DNA of 35,301 bases from Pseudomonadota bacterium (lineage in GTDB: Bacteria > Pseudomonadota > Gammaproteobacteria > Pseudomonadales > Pseudomonadaceae). The stretch is taken from the NCBI GenBank assembly GCA_023431055.1, contig JAEYXX010000118.1:1-35301 (forward strand). The letters run 5' to 3'. The notes under the pieces are model-generated. The model searched no databases. It had not been told where the DNA came from and saw nothing but the letters and a program-made list of their open reading frames with translations. The position numbers and the translations under genes are program-made. This document shows positions 1 to 8,024 of this stretch, piece by piece. Positions within the stretch are counted from its first letter, which is position 1; each line of letters opens with the position of its first letter.

Positions 1-84
1 GGTAACGTGCAGGCGTTCGGCGGCGGCGATGAAGCTGCCGCTGCGAACGATTTCCAGAAAGGTGCGGGTCAGATCGATGTCCAT
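1..84 (-). CDS. LysR-family transcriptional regulator, N-terminal fragment
   Basis: Reading the minus strand from the ATG at 84-82 gives 28 codons that run off the window edge. The peptide has the hallmark start of a LysR winged-helix DNA-binding domain: MDIDLTRTFLEIVRSGSF followed by an AAAERLHVT segment, the first recognition-helix region. Only the first third of the HTH is present, so the effector and target genes cannot be inferred. It points the same way as the HPP/CBS gene, whose 3' end lies 113 bp upstream of its start codon. Confidence 0.85.
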   Translation of the reverse strand, partial: MDIDLTRTFLEIVRSGSFIAAAERLHVT

Positions 85-197
85 GTCGTGGCGGTGCTCA
101 GCAAGCGGGCAGACTGGCAGTGTAAGGGCTGCTCTGGCACTTTTCGATGAGCAGCCGCATTAGGGGGCGCGAGCTTGGATCGCAGCAGGTCGTCGCC

Positions 198-1331
198 TCA
201 ATCGAAGTGGGCCAACAGATCTCGTTGCAACGCCGCAATCACGTCGGTCTGGGTGATGATCCCCACCAGCTTTTCGTTCTCCAGCACTGGCAGGCAGTGC
301 AGGCCGCGATCAGATAACACCCCAATCAGGTCGACGACGTGCGTATCGACATCGGTGCAGCGTACCGGGCTGCTCATCAGCTCCCCCAGGCGCGGGCGAG
401 GGCGTCGCTTGAACAGGCCAAGGCGCTTGGCCGGGCGGTGATGCAGGGGGGCGATCAGGTCGCTGAGGCTGACGATGCCGACCAGTTGCTGATTATGGTC
501 GAGGATTGGCAGCGCCTTGAGATGGTGGTGGCGCAGCAGGTGCAGGCCCTGTTTGATACTGGTGCCTGGCGTGGCGCAGATCAGGTCGCGCGACATCACC
601 TGGCCGGCGCGGATATCGCCCATGCTGCGGCGCAGCGCATAGCGCTCGGTGCTTTTGACGATCATCGCGAGGTCTTCGCGTGTCACGTCGACGAACGCGC
701 CGAGTTCGTCGAGTGCCTGGTCGAGGTCGGTATCGCGGATACCCACGCGCTCGCCGGGCAACGGGTCGCGGGTATGGTGTGCATCGCCTGCTGGCGCAGT
801 CTGGCGTGGGTAGCGCATGCCGGTGAGGTTGTTATAGATCAGAGCACTGCTCAACAGGCCCAGCGCGGCGATCACCACCGTCATGGCCGGGTGCCAGGCG
901 GGTATACCCGGTGCCACGGGCGCGAATACGACGCAGAAGGCGATGGCACCGCCTGGCGGGTGCAGGCAACGCAGCGGGCACATCAGCAACAGGCTCAAGC
1001 CTATCGCCAGGGCGGCGCCAAGCAGGCTGTGATCGAGCAGATGACCGACCAGCAGGCCGACCAGCGTGGCGCACAGATAGCTGCCGAGGATTGACCAGGG
1101 TTGCGCCAGCGCGCCCGAAGAGACGGCGAACAGCAGTACCGCAGAGGCGGCCAGCGGGCCGGAAAAGTGCACGGCCAACTGCGGTCCGAAAAGCTGGCTG
1201 CACAGCCAGGTGGTGAAGACAAAACCCAGGCTGGCGCCGAATGCCGCGCGCAGCCATTCGCGTGGGCGCGTGTGTGGAGCCTCGGGGAGAACGGCGATGC
1301 ACCATTGGTGCAGGCGTGATGGTGTGTTCAT
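198..1331 (-). CDS. HPP-family integral membrane protein with C-terminal CBS pair
   Basis: A 377-residue protein. Residues about 25-175 are hydrophobic, with several membrane segments (for example around 30-75, 80-118, 128-165), and contain the family-defining HPP motif in CLHPPGGA at about 122-129. After a polar linker, two CBS motifs follow at about 240-295 and 315-372, each with the typical ending (LVGIVSLSDL, LVGIITQTDV). CBS pairs usually sense adenosine nucleotides, and some HPP proteins are linked to nitrite transport. Neither function can be shown from this sequence. The ATG at 1331 has only a weak ribosome site. The gene lies downstream of the ccoN pair on the same strand but is separated from it by a hairpin, so it is probably its own unit. 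Confidence 0.88.
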   Translation of the reverse strand: MNTPSRLHQWCIAVLPEAPHTRPREWLRAAFGASLGFVFTTWLCSQLFGPQLAVHFSGPLAASAVLLFAVSSGALAQPWSILGSYLCATLVGLLVGHLLDHSLLGAALAIGLSLLLMCPLRCLHPPGGAIAFCVVFAPVAPGIPAWHPAMTVVIAALGLLSSALIYNNLTGMRYPRQTAPAGDAHHTRDPLPGERVGIRDTDLDQALDELGAFVDVTREDLAMIVKSTERYALRRSMGDIRAGQVMSRDLICATPGTSIKQGLHLLRHHHLKALPILDHNQQLVGIVSLSDLIAPLHHRPAKRLGLFKRRPRPRLGELMSSPVRCTDVDTHVVDLIGVLSDRGLHCLPVLENEKLVGIITQTDVIAALQRDLLAHFD

Positions 1332-1379
1332 GGTATCCGGTCAAAAAAGAGGGCCCTTCACTGCTGAAAAGCCCTGAGG

Positions 1380-1395
1380 GTGCCGCAAGCGGCAC
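1380..1395. terminator. Perfect GC-rich hairpin downstream of the ccoN pair
   Basis: GTGCCGC and GCGGCAC pair perfectly around an AA loop. The hairpin lies 31 bp past the stop of the small CcoQ-like gene and 48 bp before the HPP gene. There is no clear U-tract, so it may be a weak terminator or an mRNA 3' end stabiliser. Confidence 0.45.
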
Positions 1396-1426
1396 TTCTG
1401 GACGCCCGTCCGTGGGCGAAGGAACG

Positions 1427-1654
1427 TCAAGCGAGCAGAGACTCTTCGGTCGGATTGCCGGGCTCTTCGAGTGGCTGCGTGGTGACCTTGCAAGGGCGGC
1501 CCGTGGCTTGCGTCATGCGCGCCGCCGCTTCTGGATCGTCGGCGAAGGGCAGCAGGCTGGCCTGGTCGAGCGTCGACGGAATGCTACAGCTCAGCCAGCA
1601 ACCGAGCAGGCAACCCAGCGTGGCGAGAACCGGCAGGATCAGGGCGTCAGGCAT
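1427..1654 (-). CDS. Small CcoQ-like membrane protein
   Basis: A 75-residue protein whose ATG (1654-1652) overlaps the ccoN stop codon in the 8-bp string ATGCCTGA. A GGAG ribosome site lies about 8 bp upstream. A longer reading from 1693 would lie inside ccoN and lacks such a site. Residues 5-24 form one hydrophobic membrane segment. The following stretch [14 protein letters not shown] resembles the acidic tail of CcoQ subunits, in which a short LPFAD-like motif follows the helix. Size, topology, position directly after ccoN and translational coupling all support a CcoQ-type assembly or stability subunit. P. aeruginosa has an equivalent small gene beside its orphan ccoN4 (my recollection). 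No haem ligands are expected or seen. Confidence 0.72.
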   Translation of the reverse strand: MPDALILPVLATLGCLLGCWLSCSIPSTLDQASLLPFADDPEAAARMTQATGRPCKVTTQPLEEPGNPTEESLLA

Positions 1655-3095
1655 GGGCGGCGGCTCCAACATCCGGGGTGGAGTGCACGGCATCGATGCG
1701 TTCGCCGCTGCGTACCGTCAGCCAGGTGTTCCAGGCCATCAGCAGCATGCCGCTGGCGAAGACCGCCCCGCCAAGCAGGCGCACGACATAGCCGGGGTGG
1801 CTGGCTTCCAGCGCCTCGACGAAGGAGTAGGTGAGGGTGCCGTCCTCGTTCACCGCACGCCACATCAGGCCCTGGGTGATGCCGTTGACCCACATCGAGG
1901 CGATGTAGAGCACAGTGCCGATGGTCGCCAGCCAGAAGTGCGCATTGATCAGGCCGACGCTATGCATCTGCGTGCGGCCATAGAGCTTGGGCAGCATGTG
2001 GTAGAGCGCGCCGATGGAGATCATCGCCACCCAGCCCAATGCTCCCGCGTGTACGTGGCCGATGGTCCAGTCGGTGTAATGGGAAAGCGCGTTGACCGTC
2101 TTGATGGCCATCATCGGGCCTTCGAAGGTGCTCATGCCGTAGAAGGCCAGCGAAACGACCAGAAAGCGCAGGATCGGATCGGTGCGCAGCTTATGCCAGG
2201 CGCCGGACAGGCTCATCATGCCGTTGATCATGCCGCCCCAGCTTGGCGCCAGGAGGATGACCGACATGGCCATGCCGAGGGTTTGCGCCCAGTCCGGCAG
2301 AGCGGTGTAGTGCAGGTGGTGCGGGCCGGCCCAGATATACAGGGTGATGATCGCCCAGAAGTGCACGATGGACAGGCGATAGGAATAGATCGGCCGCTCG
2401 GCCTGCTTGGGCACGAAGTAATACATCATCCCCAGGAAGCCTACCGAGAGGATGAAGCCGACCACGCTATGGCCGTACCACCACTGGATCATTGCATCGG
2501 TGGCGCCGGAGTACACCGAGTAGGACTTGAGCAGCGAGACTGGTTCGGCGATGTGGTTGACCACGTGCACCATGCCCGTGACGATGATGAATGCACCGTA
2601 GAACCAGTTGCCCACGTAGATGTGGCGCACCTGGCGGCGAGCGATGGTGCCGAAGAACAGGTAGGCGTAGATCAGCCACAACAGGGTGACCCACAAGGCG
2701 ATCGGCCACTCCATCTCGGCATATTCCTTGGAGGAGGTGATGCCCAGCGGATAGCTGACGATCATCGCCAGCACGGCTGCCTGCCAGCCCCAGAACAGGA
2801 AGTTGGCCAGGCCGTCGGAGATGATCCGTACTCGACAGGTACGTTGCAGCACGTAGAACGAAGTGGCGAACAGCGCGCCGCCGCCGAAGGCGAAGATCAC
2901 CAGATTGGTGTGGACGGGGCGGATACGTCCGAAGCTGAGCCATGGAATACCGAAGTTCAATTCCGGCCAGACCAGTTGGGCCGCGATGAATACACCCATG
3001 CCCATTCCGAGGATGCCCCAGAACAGAGTGGTGAGGGTGAAGCGGCGAACGATCTCGTAGTTGTAATAATGGGGGGCAGTCGCAAGGGTAGCCAT
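1647..3095 (-). CDS. ccoN: cbb3-type cytochrome c oxidase catalytic subunit I (orphan CcoN)
   Basis: A full-length 482-residue haem-copper oxidase subunit with about 12 membrane helices. The expected ligands are visible. Low-spin haem b histidines are His62 in RPVHTNL and His349, and the high-spin haem b3 ligand is His347 in [10 protein letters not shown]. CuB histidines are His209 in WWYGHSVVG and the His259-His260 pair in WAGPHHLHY. Tyr253, just before that pair, is the probable cross-linked helix-VII tyrosine of cbb3 oxidases. No ccoO or ccoP follows, only a small CcoQ-like gene, so this is an orphan catalytic subunit that would have to assemble with CcoO/CcoP encoded elsewhere. In P. aeruginosa such orphan isoforms alter cyanide tolerance and oxygen response. 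I saw no good Anr box upstream. Confidence 0.95.
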   Translation of the reverse strand: MATLATAPHYYNYEIVRRFTLTTLFWGILGMGMGVFIAAQLVWPELNFGIPWLSFGRIRPVHTNLVIFAFGGGALFATSFYVLQRTCRVRIISDGLANFLFWGWQAAVLAMIVSYPLGITSSKEYAEMEWPIALWVTLLWLIYAYLFFGTIARRQVRHIYVGNWFYGAFIIVTGMVHVVNHIAEPVSLLKSYSVYSGATDAMIQWWYGHSVVGFILSVGFLGMMYYFVPKQAERPIYSYRLSIVHFWAIITLYIWAGPHHLHYTALPDWAQTLGMAMSVILLAPSWGGMINGMMSLSGAWHKLRTDPILRFLVVSLAFYGMSTFEGPMMAIKTVNALSHYTDWTIGHVHAGALGWVAMISIGALYHMLPKLYGRTQMHSVGLINAHFWLATIGTVLYIASMWVNGITQGLMWRAVNEDGTLTYSFVEALEASHPGYVVRLLGGAVFASGMLLMAWNTWLTVRSGERIDAVHSTPDVGAAAHA

Positions 3096-3418
3096 AATGA
3101 ATCCGTCTTGCTGAGAATTTCAGGCATGTCTCTCTTGTCGCTCGGAACGGGCTGTTGGTGGGTTCGCGAGAGCGTGGCGGGGGCGAAGGAGAGAGCACCG
3201 AAAGTGTGCGGGATGGCGATGGATTCGACTAATTAATAATAAATACGCTTTTATTCTGTTTTTTTGATATCAAGCCATGAAGTGCGACCGAGTAACGCAC
3301 TGGATTGGTGCTGGCGCACTGAAATGGCTCGGTGTTGAGCCAGGGGGTTCCTTCATGGTTGATCGTTATGTATTTATAGAAATGCACTTACTCAGCATTA
3401 AAATTCATACATAAAATG
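3096..3418. other. Intergenic region upstream of ccoN
   Basis: These 323 bp separate ccoN (reading leftwards) from the end of the YkgJ-like gene. The part at 3230-3270 is AT-rich compared with the rest of the window and probably contains the ccoN promoter. A 10-bp palindrome TTGATATCAA sits at 3264-3273, but its half-sites abut without the 4-bp gap of an Anr/FNR site. No gene or RNA gene was recognised. Confidence 0.4.
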
Positions 3419-3733
3419 TTACTGGCTGTAGGCGGTGGCGATGCCGCGGCGTTCTTCCAGGCATTCGGCTGCGCCGAGTTCGAATTCGCGGCAGATCAGT
3501 GGGCGTTGTTCATAGATGGTGCAGCGCATGCTGTCGCGGTCCAGTGCGATGCACCAGCCGTCGTCCAGGCGGCGCATGACCTCACCGCCCCAGGCGTCGG
3601 TCTCGATGTAGCGTTGTGGCACGCCGGTGTCGCCGATCAGCATCACTTCCAGTTGGCAGCAGCAGGCTGCACAGGTGCTGCAACTGATTTCGGGGGTGGT
3701 CGGCAGTTGGGTAAGGGAAATGGTCTCGCTCAT
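3419..3733 (-). CDS. YkgJ-family cysteine-cluster protein
   Basis: A 104-residue protein with the CxxCxxCC signature of the YkgJ family (Cys18, Cys21, Cys24, Cys25, plus Cys26), then Cys61 in DDGWCIALD, Cys70 and Cys80 in a RPLICREFELG motif. Members are thought to bind zinc or an iron-sulfur centre, and the biochemical role is unknown. The start at 3733 gives the normal short N-terminus before the first cluster. It lies downstream of the REP array, in the same direction as the large photolyase operon, but the hairpins between them make co-transcription uncertain. Confidence 0.85.
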   Translation of the reverse strand: MSETISLTQLPTTPEISCSTCAACCCQLEVMLIGDTGVPQRYIETDAWGGEVMRRLDDGWCIALDRDSMRCTIYEQRPLICREFELGAAECLEERRGIATAYSQ

Positions 3734-3822
3734 GGCGCGGCAGTGTACGCCACGCCGTGGCGATCAGGGGCTTGGGCTGACAAGGTGCAGCGGACAGTGC
3801 AGTAGGCCGCAAGCCACTTTCC

Positions 3823-3897
3823 GTAGGAGCCCCGCCTCGGGGCGAAGCGTTTTGTCGGGGCCGCGCCGCCTGGTTCGCGGCGGGGCGCCGCTCCTAC
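3823..3897. repeat. REP hairpin unit 1 of 4
   Basis: Begins GTAGGAGCCCCGCCTCGGGG and ends GGCGCCGCTCCTAC. The outer arms GTAGGAGC and GCTCCTAC are complementary, with further internal inverted repeats. It is followed by a 23-bp linker (ACATGCGGGCATTTG and onward) that repeats between units. Confidence 0.88.
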
Positions 3898-3920
3898 ACA
3901 TGCGGGCATTTGTGCTTTTC

Positions 3921-3992
3921 GTAGGAGCCCCGCCTCGGGGCGAAGCGTTTTGGGGGCGCGCCGCCTGGTTCGCGGCGGGGCGCCGCTCCTAC
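3921..3992. repeat. REP hairpin unit 2 of 4
   Basis: Nearly identical to unit 1 but shorter in the centre by three bases (the run after the GCGTTTTG segment). It starts 98 bp after unit 1 and is followed by the same linker. Confidence 0.88.
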
Positions 3993-4015
3993 ACATGCGG
4001 GCATTTGTGTTTTTC

Positions 4016-4087
4016 GTAGGAGCCCCGCCTCGGGGCAGAGCGTTTTGGGGCCGCGCCGCCTGGTTCGCGGCGGGGCGCCGCTCCTAC
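4016..4087. repeat. REP hairpin unit 3 of 4
   Basis: Starts 95 bp after unit 2. It carries a single CGAAG to CAGAG type difference in the head and otherwise matches, followed by the same linker. Confidence 0.88.
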
Positions 4088-4110
4088 ACATGCGGGCATT
4101 TGTGCTTTTC

Positions 4111-4183
4111 GTAGGAGCCCCGTCCCGGGGCGAAGCTTTTCGAACCCGAGCCGAAGCGGTTCGCGGTGAGGCGCCGCTCCTAC
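4111..4183. repeat. REP hairpin unit 4 of 4, diverged
   Basis: Starts 95 bp after unit 3. The head reads CCCCGTCCCGGGGCG and the centre (CGAACCCGAGCC) differs from units 1-3, while the terminal GTAGGAGC/GCTCCTAC arms are intact. It ends 13 bp from the DUF2878 stop, so it would be transcribed at the 3' end of the large operon and may stop transcription or protect the mRNA end. Confidence 0.85.
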
Positions 4184-4195
4184 GGAGGCTATCGG

Positions 4196-4723
4196 CTAGG
4201 CCGAGCGGCGGCTGCGCAGGCTCTGCTCGTATTGCGCACGATAGAGCTTGGCGAAGCCATGCAGCACCGGCATCACCACGGCCCAGACCAGCGCGAAGAT
4301 CGCCAGGGTTGGCCAGGTACCCAGTGGCAGCGCGACGCCGGCAATCTTGGCGCCGCCGTAGTAGGACAGCGGCGCGGCAACCGCGCCGAGCAGGCTGGCC
4401 CGCCACCAGGGCTGGGCAGTCCAGGCCAGACAGTGATTGAGCGTGCTGGCCAGCAACAGCCAGAGCAAGGCCAGCCACAGGGGGATCAGTTGGCGCTCCT
4501 CGCCGAAATCGAACACGCCGAGGTTGAGCAGAAAGCTGTCCAGCGCGCTGCCGGCGAGAAATACGCTGAGCAGCAGCTTGCCTTCCGCCGCCCAACTGCT
4601 GACCCAAAGCAGGTGCACGCCGATGATCGCCGCCACTACCAGCAGCCAGGGGCTATCGCCGGCGAAGACGCAGACGAGCCAGCCAAGCTGGAACAGGAGG
4701 GCATTGGCGATCAGCTTAGGCAT
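4196..4723 (-). CDS. DUF2878 family membrane protein
   Basis: A 175-residue, strongly hydrophobic protein with about five or six membrane segments and a basic tail (QSLRSRRSA). The start is the ATG at 4723-4721, which overlaps the stop of the CFA-like gene in the 8-bp string ATGCCTAA. A much longer frame extending to 5086 is an antisense-like reading of the upstream gene and is not used. It is the last gene of the coupled operon and ends just before the REP array. Function is unknown. Its position implies a membrane role linked to the modified fatty acids or their protection (inference). Confidence 0.85.
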   Translation of the reverse strand: MPKLIANALLFQLGWLVCVFAGDSPWLLVVAAIIGVHLLWVSSWAAEGKLLLSVFLAGSALDSFLLNLGVFDFGEERQLIPLWLALLWLLLASTLNHCLAWTAQPWWRASLLGAVAAPLSYYGGAKIAGVALPLGTWPTLAIFALVWAVVMPVLHGFAKLYRAQYEQSLRSRRSA

Positions 4724-5990
4724 CGAAGTTTCCCAACAGTGGCGCAGGGCGAGCGGCCGGTTTGGCCAGCAGCAGTTGCGCGGTGCCAATGGTGCGTTCG
4801 AGGAAGCCACCTTCGCAATAGCAGAGGTAGAACTCCCACAGGCGATAGAAGTAATCGTCGTAGCCCAACTGCTCCAGGCGCTGCCGCGCGTGACGCAGGT
4901 TGTCGTGCCACAGGCGCAGGGTACGCGCGTAGTGCAGGCCGAAATCTTCCATGTGATGCAGGTTGAAGTCGGTATGCCGGGTGACCACGTCGAGCATCTT
5001 CTGCACCGAGGGCAGGGCGCCGCCGGGGAAGATGTAGCGCTGGATGAAGTCCACCGACTTGCAGGCCTGTTCGTAGCGTTGATCACGGATGGTGATGGCC
5101 TGCAGCAGCATCAGCCCGTCGGGCTTGAGCAGGCGCGCGCACTGCTCGAAATAGGTGGGCAGGAAGCGATGGCCGACGGCTTCGATCATCTCGATGGAAA
5201 CCAGCTTGTCGTACTGGCCATCGAGGTCGCGGTAGTCCTCCAGCAGCAGGGTGACGCGATCCTCCAGGCCCAGCTCGCGAATGCGTCGCTCGGTGTGGGC
5301 GTGCTGCTCGCGCGACAAGGTGGTGGTGGTCACCTGGCAGCCGTAATGAGTGGCGGCATAGATGGCCATGCTGCCCCAGCCGGTACCGATCTCCAGCAGA
5401 TGATCGGACGGCTGCAGGGCGAGTTTCTGGCAGATGCGCTCGAGCTTGTTGAGCTGCGCCTGCTCCAGGCTATCGTCCTCGTTCCGGAACATCGCCGCCG
5501 AGTACATCATGGTCGAATCGAGAAACTGATCGAACAGATCGTTGCCCAAGTCATAGTGCGCAGCGATGTTGCGCCGCGAGCCCTGCCGGGTGTTGCGATT
5601 GAGCCAGTGCAGGCCCTGGATCAGCGGCCGGCCGAGGCGCGCCAGGCCACCCTCCATGGCATCCAGTACGTCGAGGTTGGCGACGAAGATGCGGATCACC
5701 GCCGTCAGGTCCGGCGTGCTCCAGTAGCCGTGGATGTAGGCCTCGCCGGCGCCGATGGAGCCATTGCCGGCCACCAGCCCCCAGACGGCAGGATCGCTCA
5801 CCCGGATCTCCGCGCGCAGCTCGCTCTGCGGCGTGCCGAAATGCAGGGTATCGCTGCCTTCCTGGATCAGCAGCAGGCCATGGCGCAGGTTTTCCAGCTG
5901 GCGCAGTACGGCGCGCCGCAGCAGGCCGGCGCCGATGCCATTGCCACTGCGTACCAGGCTTCGGGTGGAGGTCAGGCTAGAGCTCTTCAT
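4716..5990 (-). CDS. Cyclopropane-fatty-acyl-phospholipid synthase-like SAM methyltransferase
   Basis: A 424-residue member of the CFA synthase family, which transfers a methyl or methylene from S-adenosylmethionine to the double bond of membrane phospholipid acyl chains. Visible features are NIAAHYDLGNDLF at about 141-153, the SAM-binding loop LLEIGTGWG at about 198-206, a SIEMIEAVGH segment, and a CYCEGGF motif near the C-terminus that matches the lipid-binding/active-site region of the family. Its start overlaps the DUF1365 gene by 14 bp. In photo-oxidative regulons of other bacteria, CFA-like paralogues in this context take part in making methylated or furan fatty acids, so a UfaM-like activity is as likely as classical cyclopropanation. 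Confidence 0.92.
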   Translation of the reverse strand: MKSSSLTSTRSLVRSGNGIGAGLLRRAVLRQLENLRHGLLLIQEGSDTLHFGTPQSELRAEIRVSDPAVWGLVAGNGSIGAGEAYIHGYWSTPDLTAVIRIFVANLDVLDAMEGGLARLGRPLIQGLHWLNRNTRQGSRRNIAAHYDLGNDLFDQFLDSTMMYSAAMFRNEDDSLEQAQLNKLERICQKLALQPSDHLLEIGTGWGSMAIYAATHYGCQVTTTTLSREQHAHTERRIRELGLEDRVTLLLEDYRDLDGQYDKLVSIEMIEAVGHRFLPTYFEQCARLLKPDGLMLLQAITIRDQRYEQACKSVDFIQRYIFPGGALPSVQKMLDVVTRHTDFNLHHMEDFGLHYARTLRLWHDNLRHARQRLEQLGYDDYFYRLWEFYLCYCEGGFLERTIGTAQLLLAKPAARPAPLLGNFDA

Positions 5991-6780
5991 GGGGCGTGTC
6001 CTTCACGTACGGGCGGGCAACGCGGAAGCTGCCTTCCGCGGGGGAGTGGTCGAAAATCGGGATGCGCTTGAACAGCAGGCGCATCGCCTGCCAGTAGATG
6101 GCGGCCAGGGTCTTGCCGGTCATCCAGGGGAAACTGAGCAGGTAGCGGTGCAGGCTGGCGCGGTCGAGGCCTTCGCGGTGCAGGCTGAGGCTGGCATCGA
6201 ACATCTTGGTTTCGCCTTGCCAGTCGGCCATGTGCACGCCAAGGCGTTCACCGACAGGGCTGAAACTCATGCGGTATTCCATCTCGCGCGGCAGAAAGGG
6301 CGACACGTGGAAGGCCTTGTCCACGCTGACCTGGTGGCGCCCGTCGCCCTCTGCCGGCAGTACGTAGTGATAGCGCTCGCGCCAGGGCGTGTTGCTGACT
6401 TCGCAGAGAATCGCCACCAGGCGTTCTTCGCTGTCATGGCAGTAGAAAATGCTCACCGGGTTGAAGGCCAGACCCCAGCTGCGTGGTTGCGTCAGCACGC
6501 AGATGCGGCCTTGCGGGCGTGTGCCCAGTGCTTCTTCCACGCGATTGCGCACCGCCTCATGCAGTGCCACGCCCTGGCGGGTGGACTCGGGCAGGTAGTC
6601 GCTCTCGCGAAAGGCGAATGGCGCCCAGCGGCCGGAACCGGCCAGCTTTGACAGGGCGAACAGCTGCGCCTGCTCACTCAGGTCGAGGTACAGCAGACCC
6701 ATGCGATAGCGAAAGGCATGGGCGCGCGGGGCGAAGCGTCGATGCTGCACCCAGCCGCTGTACAGGGCGCTGTGCATCAC
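5977..6780 (-). CDS. DUF1365 family protein
   Basis: A 267-residue protein with the family start (SALYSGWVQHRRFAPRAHAFRYRMGLLYLDL) and the conserved NPVSIFYCHD and SNTPWRERYHYVLP regions. The biochemistry is not established. The family nearly always sits beside an FAD amine-oxidase-like gene and a CFA-synthase-like gene, as here, and belongs to the conserved singlet-oxygen response gene set. The start ATG overlaps the stop of the FAD gene by 4 bp (ATGA) and its own end overlaps the CFA-like start by 14 bp, so it is translated in a coupled chain. Confidence 0.92.
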   Translation of the reverse strand: MMHSALYSGWVQHRRFAPRAHAFRYRMGLLYLDLSEQAQLFALSKLAGSGRWAPFAFRESDYLPESTRQGVALHEAVRNRVEEALGTRPQGRICVLTQPRSWGLAFNPVSIFYCHDSEERLVAILCEVSNTPWRERYHYVLPAEGDGRHQVSVDKAFHVSPFLPREMEYRMSFSPVGERLGVHMADWQGETKMFDASLSLHREGLDRASLHRYLLSFPWMTGKTLAAIYWQAMRLLFKRIPIFDHSPAEGSFRVARPYVKDTPHEEL

Positions 6781-8024
6781 AGCGTCTCTCCGAAGGCGCG
6801 CGCCACGCGCAGCGCGCTGACCACACCGTCTTCATGGAAGCCGTTGGCCCAGTAAGCGCCGCAGTAGTAGCTGTGCTGGGCACCGAGCAACTCTTCCCAG
6901 CGCGCCTGGGCGGCGGTGCCGGCCAGGCTGTACTGCGGGTGAGCGTACTGGAAGCGTGCGAGGATCTTGCCTGGGTCGATGGCGGCCGTCTGGTTGAGGC
7001 TGACGCAGAAGGTGGTGTCGGCCTCGACGCCCTGCAGAATGTTCATGTTGTAGGTGACGGCTGCAGGCTGATCGGTCGGCCCGCCCAGTCGATAGTTCCA
7101 GCTGGCCCAGGCCAGCTTGCGCTTGGGTAGCAGGCGCGTGTCGGTATGCAGCACCACGTCGTTGTTGGCGTAGGGCAGGGCCCCGAGAATGTCCTGCTCC
7201 TGTTCGCTGGGCTGCTCAAGCAGGGCCAGGGCCTGGTCGCTGTGGCAGGCGAAGATCACCTTGTCGAAGCGCTCGCTGCCGGCCGCGCTGTGCAGGGTGA
7301 CGCCATCCTGATCACGGACGACGCGGCTGACCGGGCAGTTGAGGCGAATGCGCTCGGCGAAGCTTTCGGTCAAGGGCGCCACATAGCTGCGCGAGCCGCC
7401 TTCGATCACCTGCCAGGTCGGCCGGTCGCTGACCGAGAGCAGGCCGTGGTTCTTGCAGAAGCGCACGAAGAACTGCAGCGGGAAACCAAGCATGTCGGTC
7501 AGCGACATCGACCAGATGGCCGAGCCCATCGGCACGATGTAATGCTCGATGAAGCGCCGGCCGTAACCATTGCTGTCGAGGTACTGGCCGAGCGTGGTGT
7601 CGGCGCTGATGCGGTTGTTGGCCAGGTCGTCCAGCGACTGTCGATTGAAGCGCAGGATGTCGCGCAGCATGCCCCAGAACGCCGGCGACAGCAGGTTGCT
7701 GCGTTGGGCGAACAGGGTGTTGAGGTCGTGGCCGTTGTATTCCACGCCGGTGGCAGGGTCGCTCACCGAAAAGCTCATTTCGGTGGGCTTGAAGCCAACG
7801 CCGACCTGCCCCAGCACGCGGATGAAATTCGGGTAGGTCCAGTCGTTGAAGACGATGAAGCCGGTGTCGATGGCGTAATCTCGTCCCTCCACCTGCACGT
7901 CGACGGTGTGGGTGTGGCCACCGATCCAGTCGCTGGCCTCGAACACCTGGATGTCGTGCCGGCGGTTGAGCAGGTAGGCGCAGGTCAGGCCGGCGATGCC
8001 GCTGCCGACGATGGCGATTTTCAT
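6777..8024 (-). CDS. FAD-dependent amine-oxidase-like flavoprotein
   Basis: A 415-residue flavoprotein. The N-terminus MKIAIVGSGIAGLTCAYLL is a dinucleotide-binding Rossmann motif, followed by the acidic ribose-binding EAS and the GGH motif (WIGGHTHTVDV) typical of the NAD(P)-binding amine-oxidase superfamily. The middle carries substrate-domain motifs such as DTGFIVFNDWTYPNF and WSMSLTDMLGFPLQFFVRFCKNHGLL. Relatives in photo-oxidative regulons are proposed to oxidise methylated fatty acyl chains in the unusual-fatty-acid pathway, but the substrate here is unproven. Both ends overlap neighbours by 4 bp (SDR upstream, DUF1365 downstream). Confidence 0.92.
   Translation of the reverse strand: MKIAIVGSGIAGLTCAYLLNRRHDIQVFEASDWIGGHTHTVDVQVEGRDYAIDTGFIVFNDWTYPNFIRVLGQVGVGFKPTEMSFSVSDPATGVEYNGHDLNTLFAQRSNLLSPAFWGMLRDILRFNRQSLDDLANNRISADTTLGQYLDSNGYGRRFIEHYIVPMGSAIWSMSLTDMLGFPLQFFVRFCKNHGLLSVSDRPTWQVIEGGSRSYVAPLTESFAERIRLNCPVSRVVRDQDGVTLHSAAGSERFDKVIFACHSDQALALLEQPSEQEQDILGALPYANNDVVLHTDTRLLPKRKLAWASWNYRLGGPTDQPAAVTYNMNILQGVEADTTFCVSLNQTAAIDPGKILARFQYAHPQYSLAGTAAQARWEELLGAQHSYYCGAYWANGFHEDGVVSALRVARAFGETL

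Noticed and set aside
1380..3236. Long plus-strand open frame of 618 codons opposite ccoN
   Set aside because: It is antisense to a gene with every haem and copper ligand in place. Its composition (His/Asp/Gln-rich) is typical of high-GC shadow frames.
3264..3273. TTGATATCAA palindrome as an Anr/FNR box for ccoN
   Set aside because: The half-sites are adjacent, without the 4-bp spacer required by the FNR family, and it lies about 170 bp from the start codon.
3823..4183. CRISPR-like array
   Set aside because: The repeated parts are 72-75 bp self-complementary REP units and the 23-bp linkers are the same each time, the opposite of variable spacers.
3894..4607. Minus-strand frame of 237 codons across the REP array
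   Set aside because: It translates the REP units as repeated Arg/Pro-rich segments and overlaps the DUF2878 gene in another frame.
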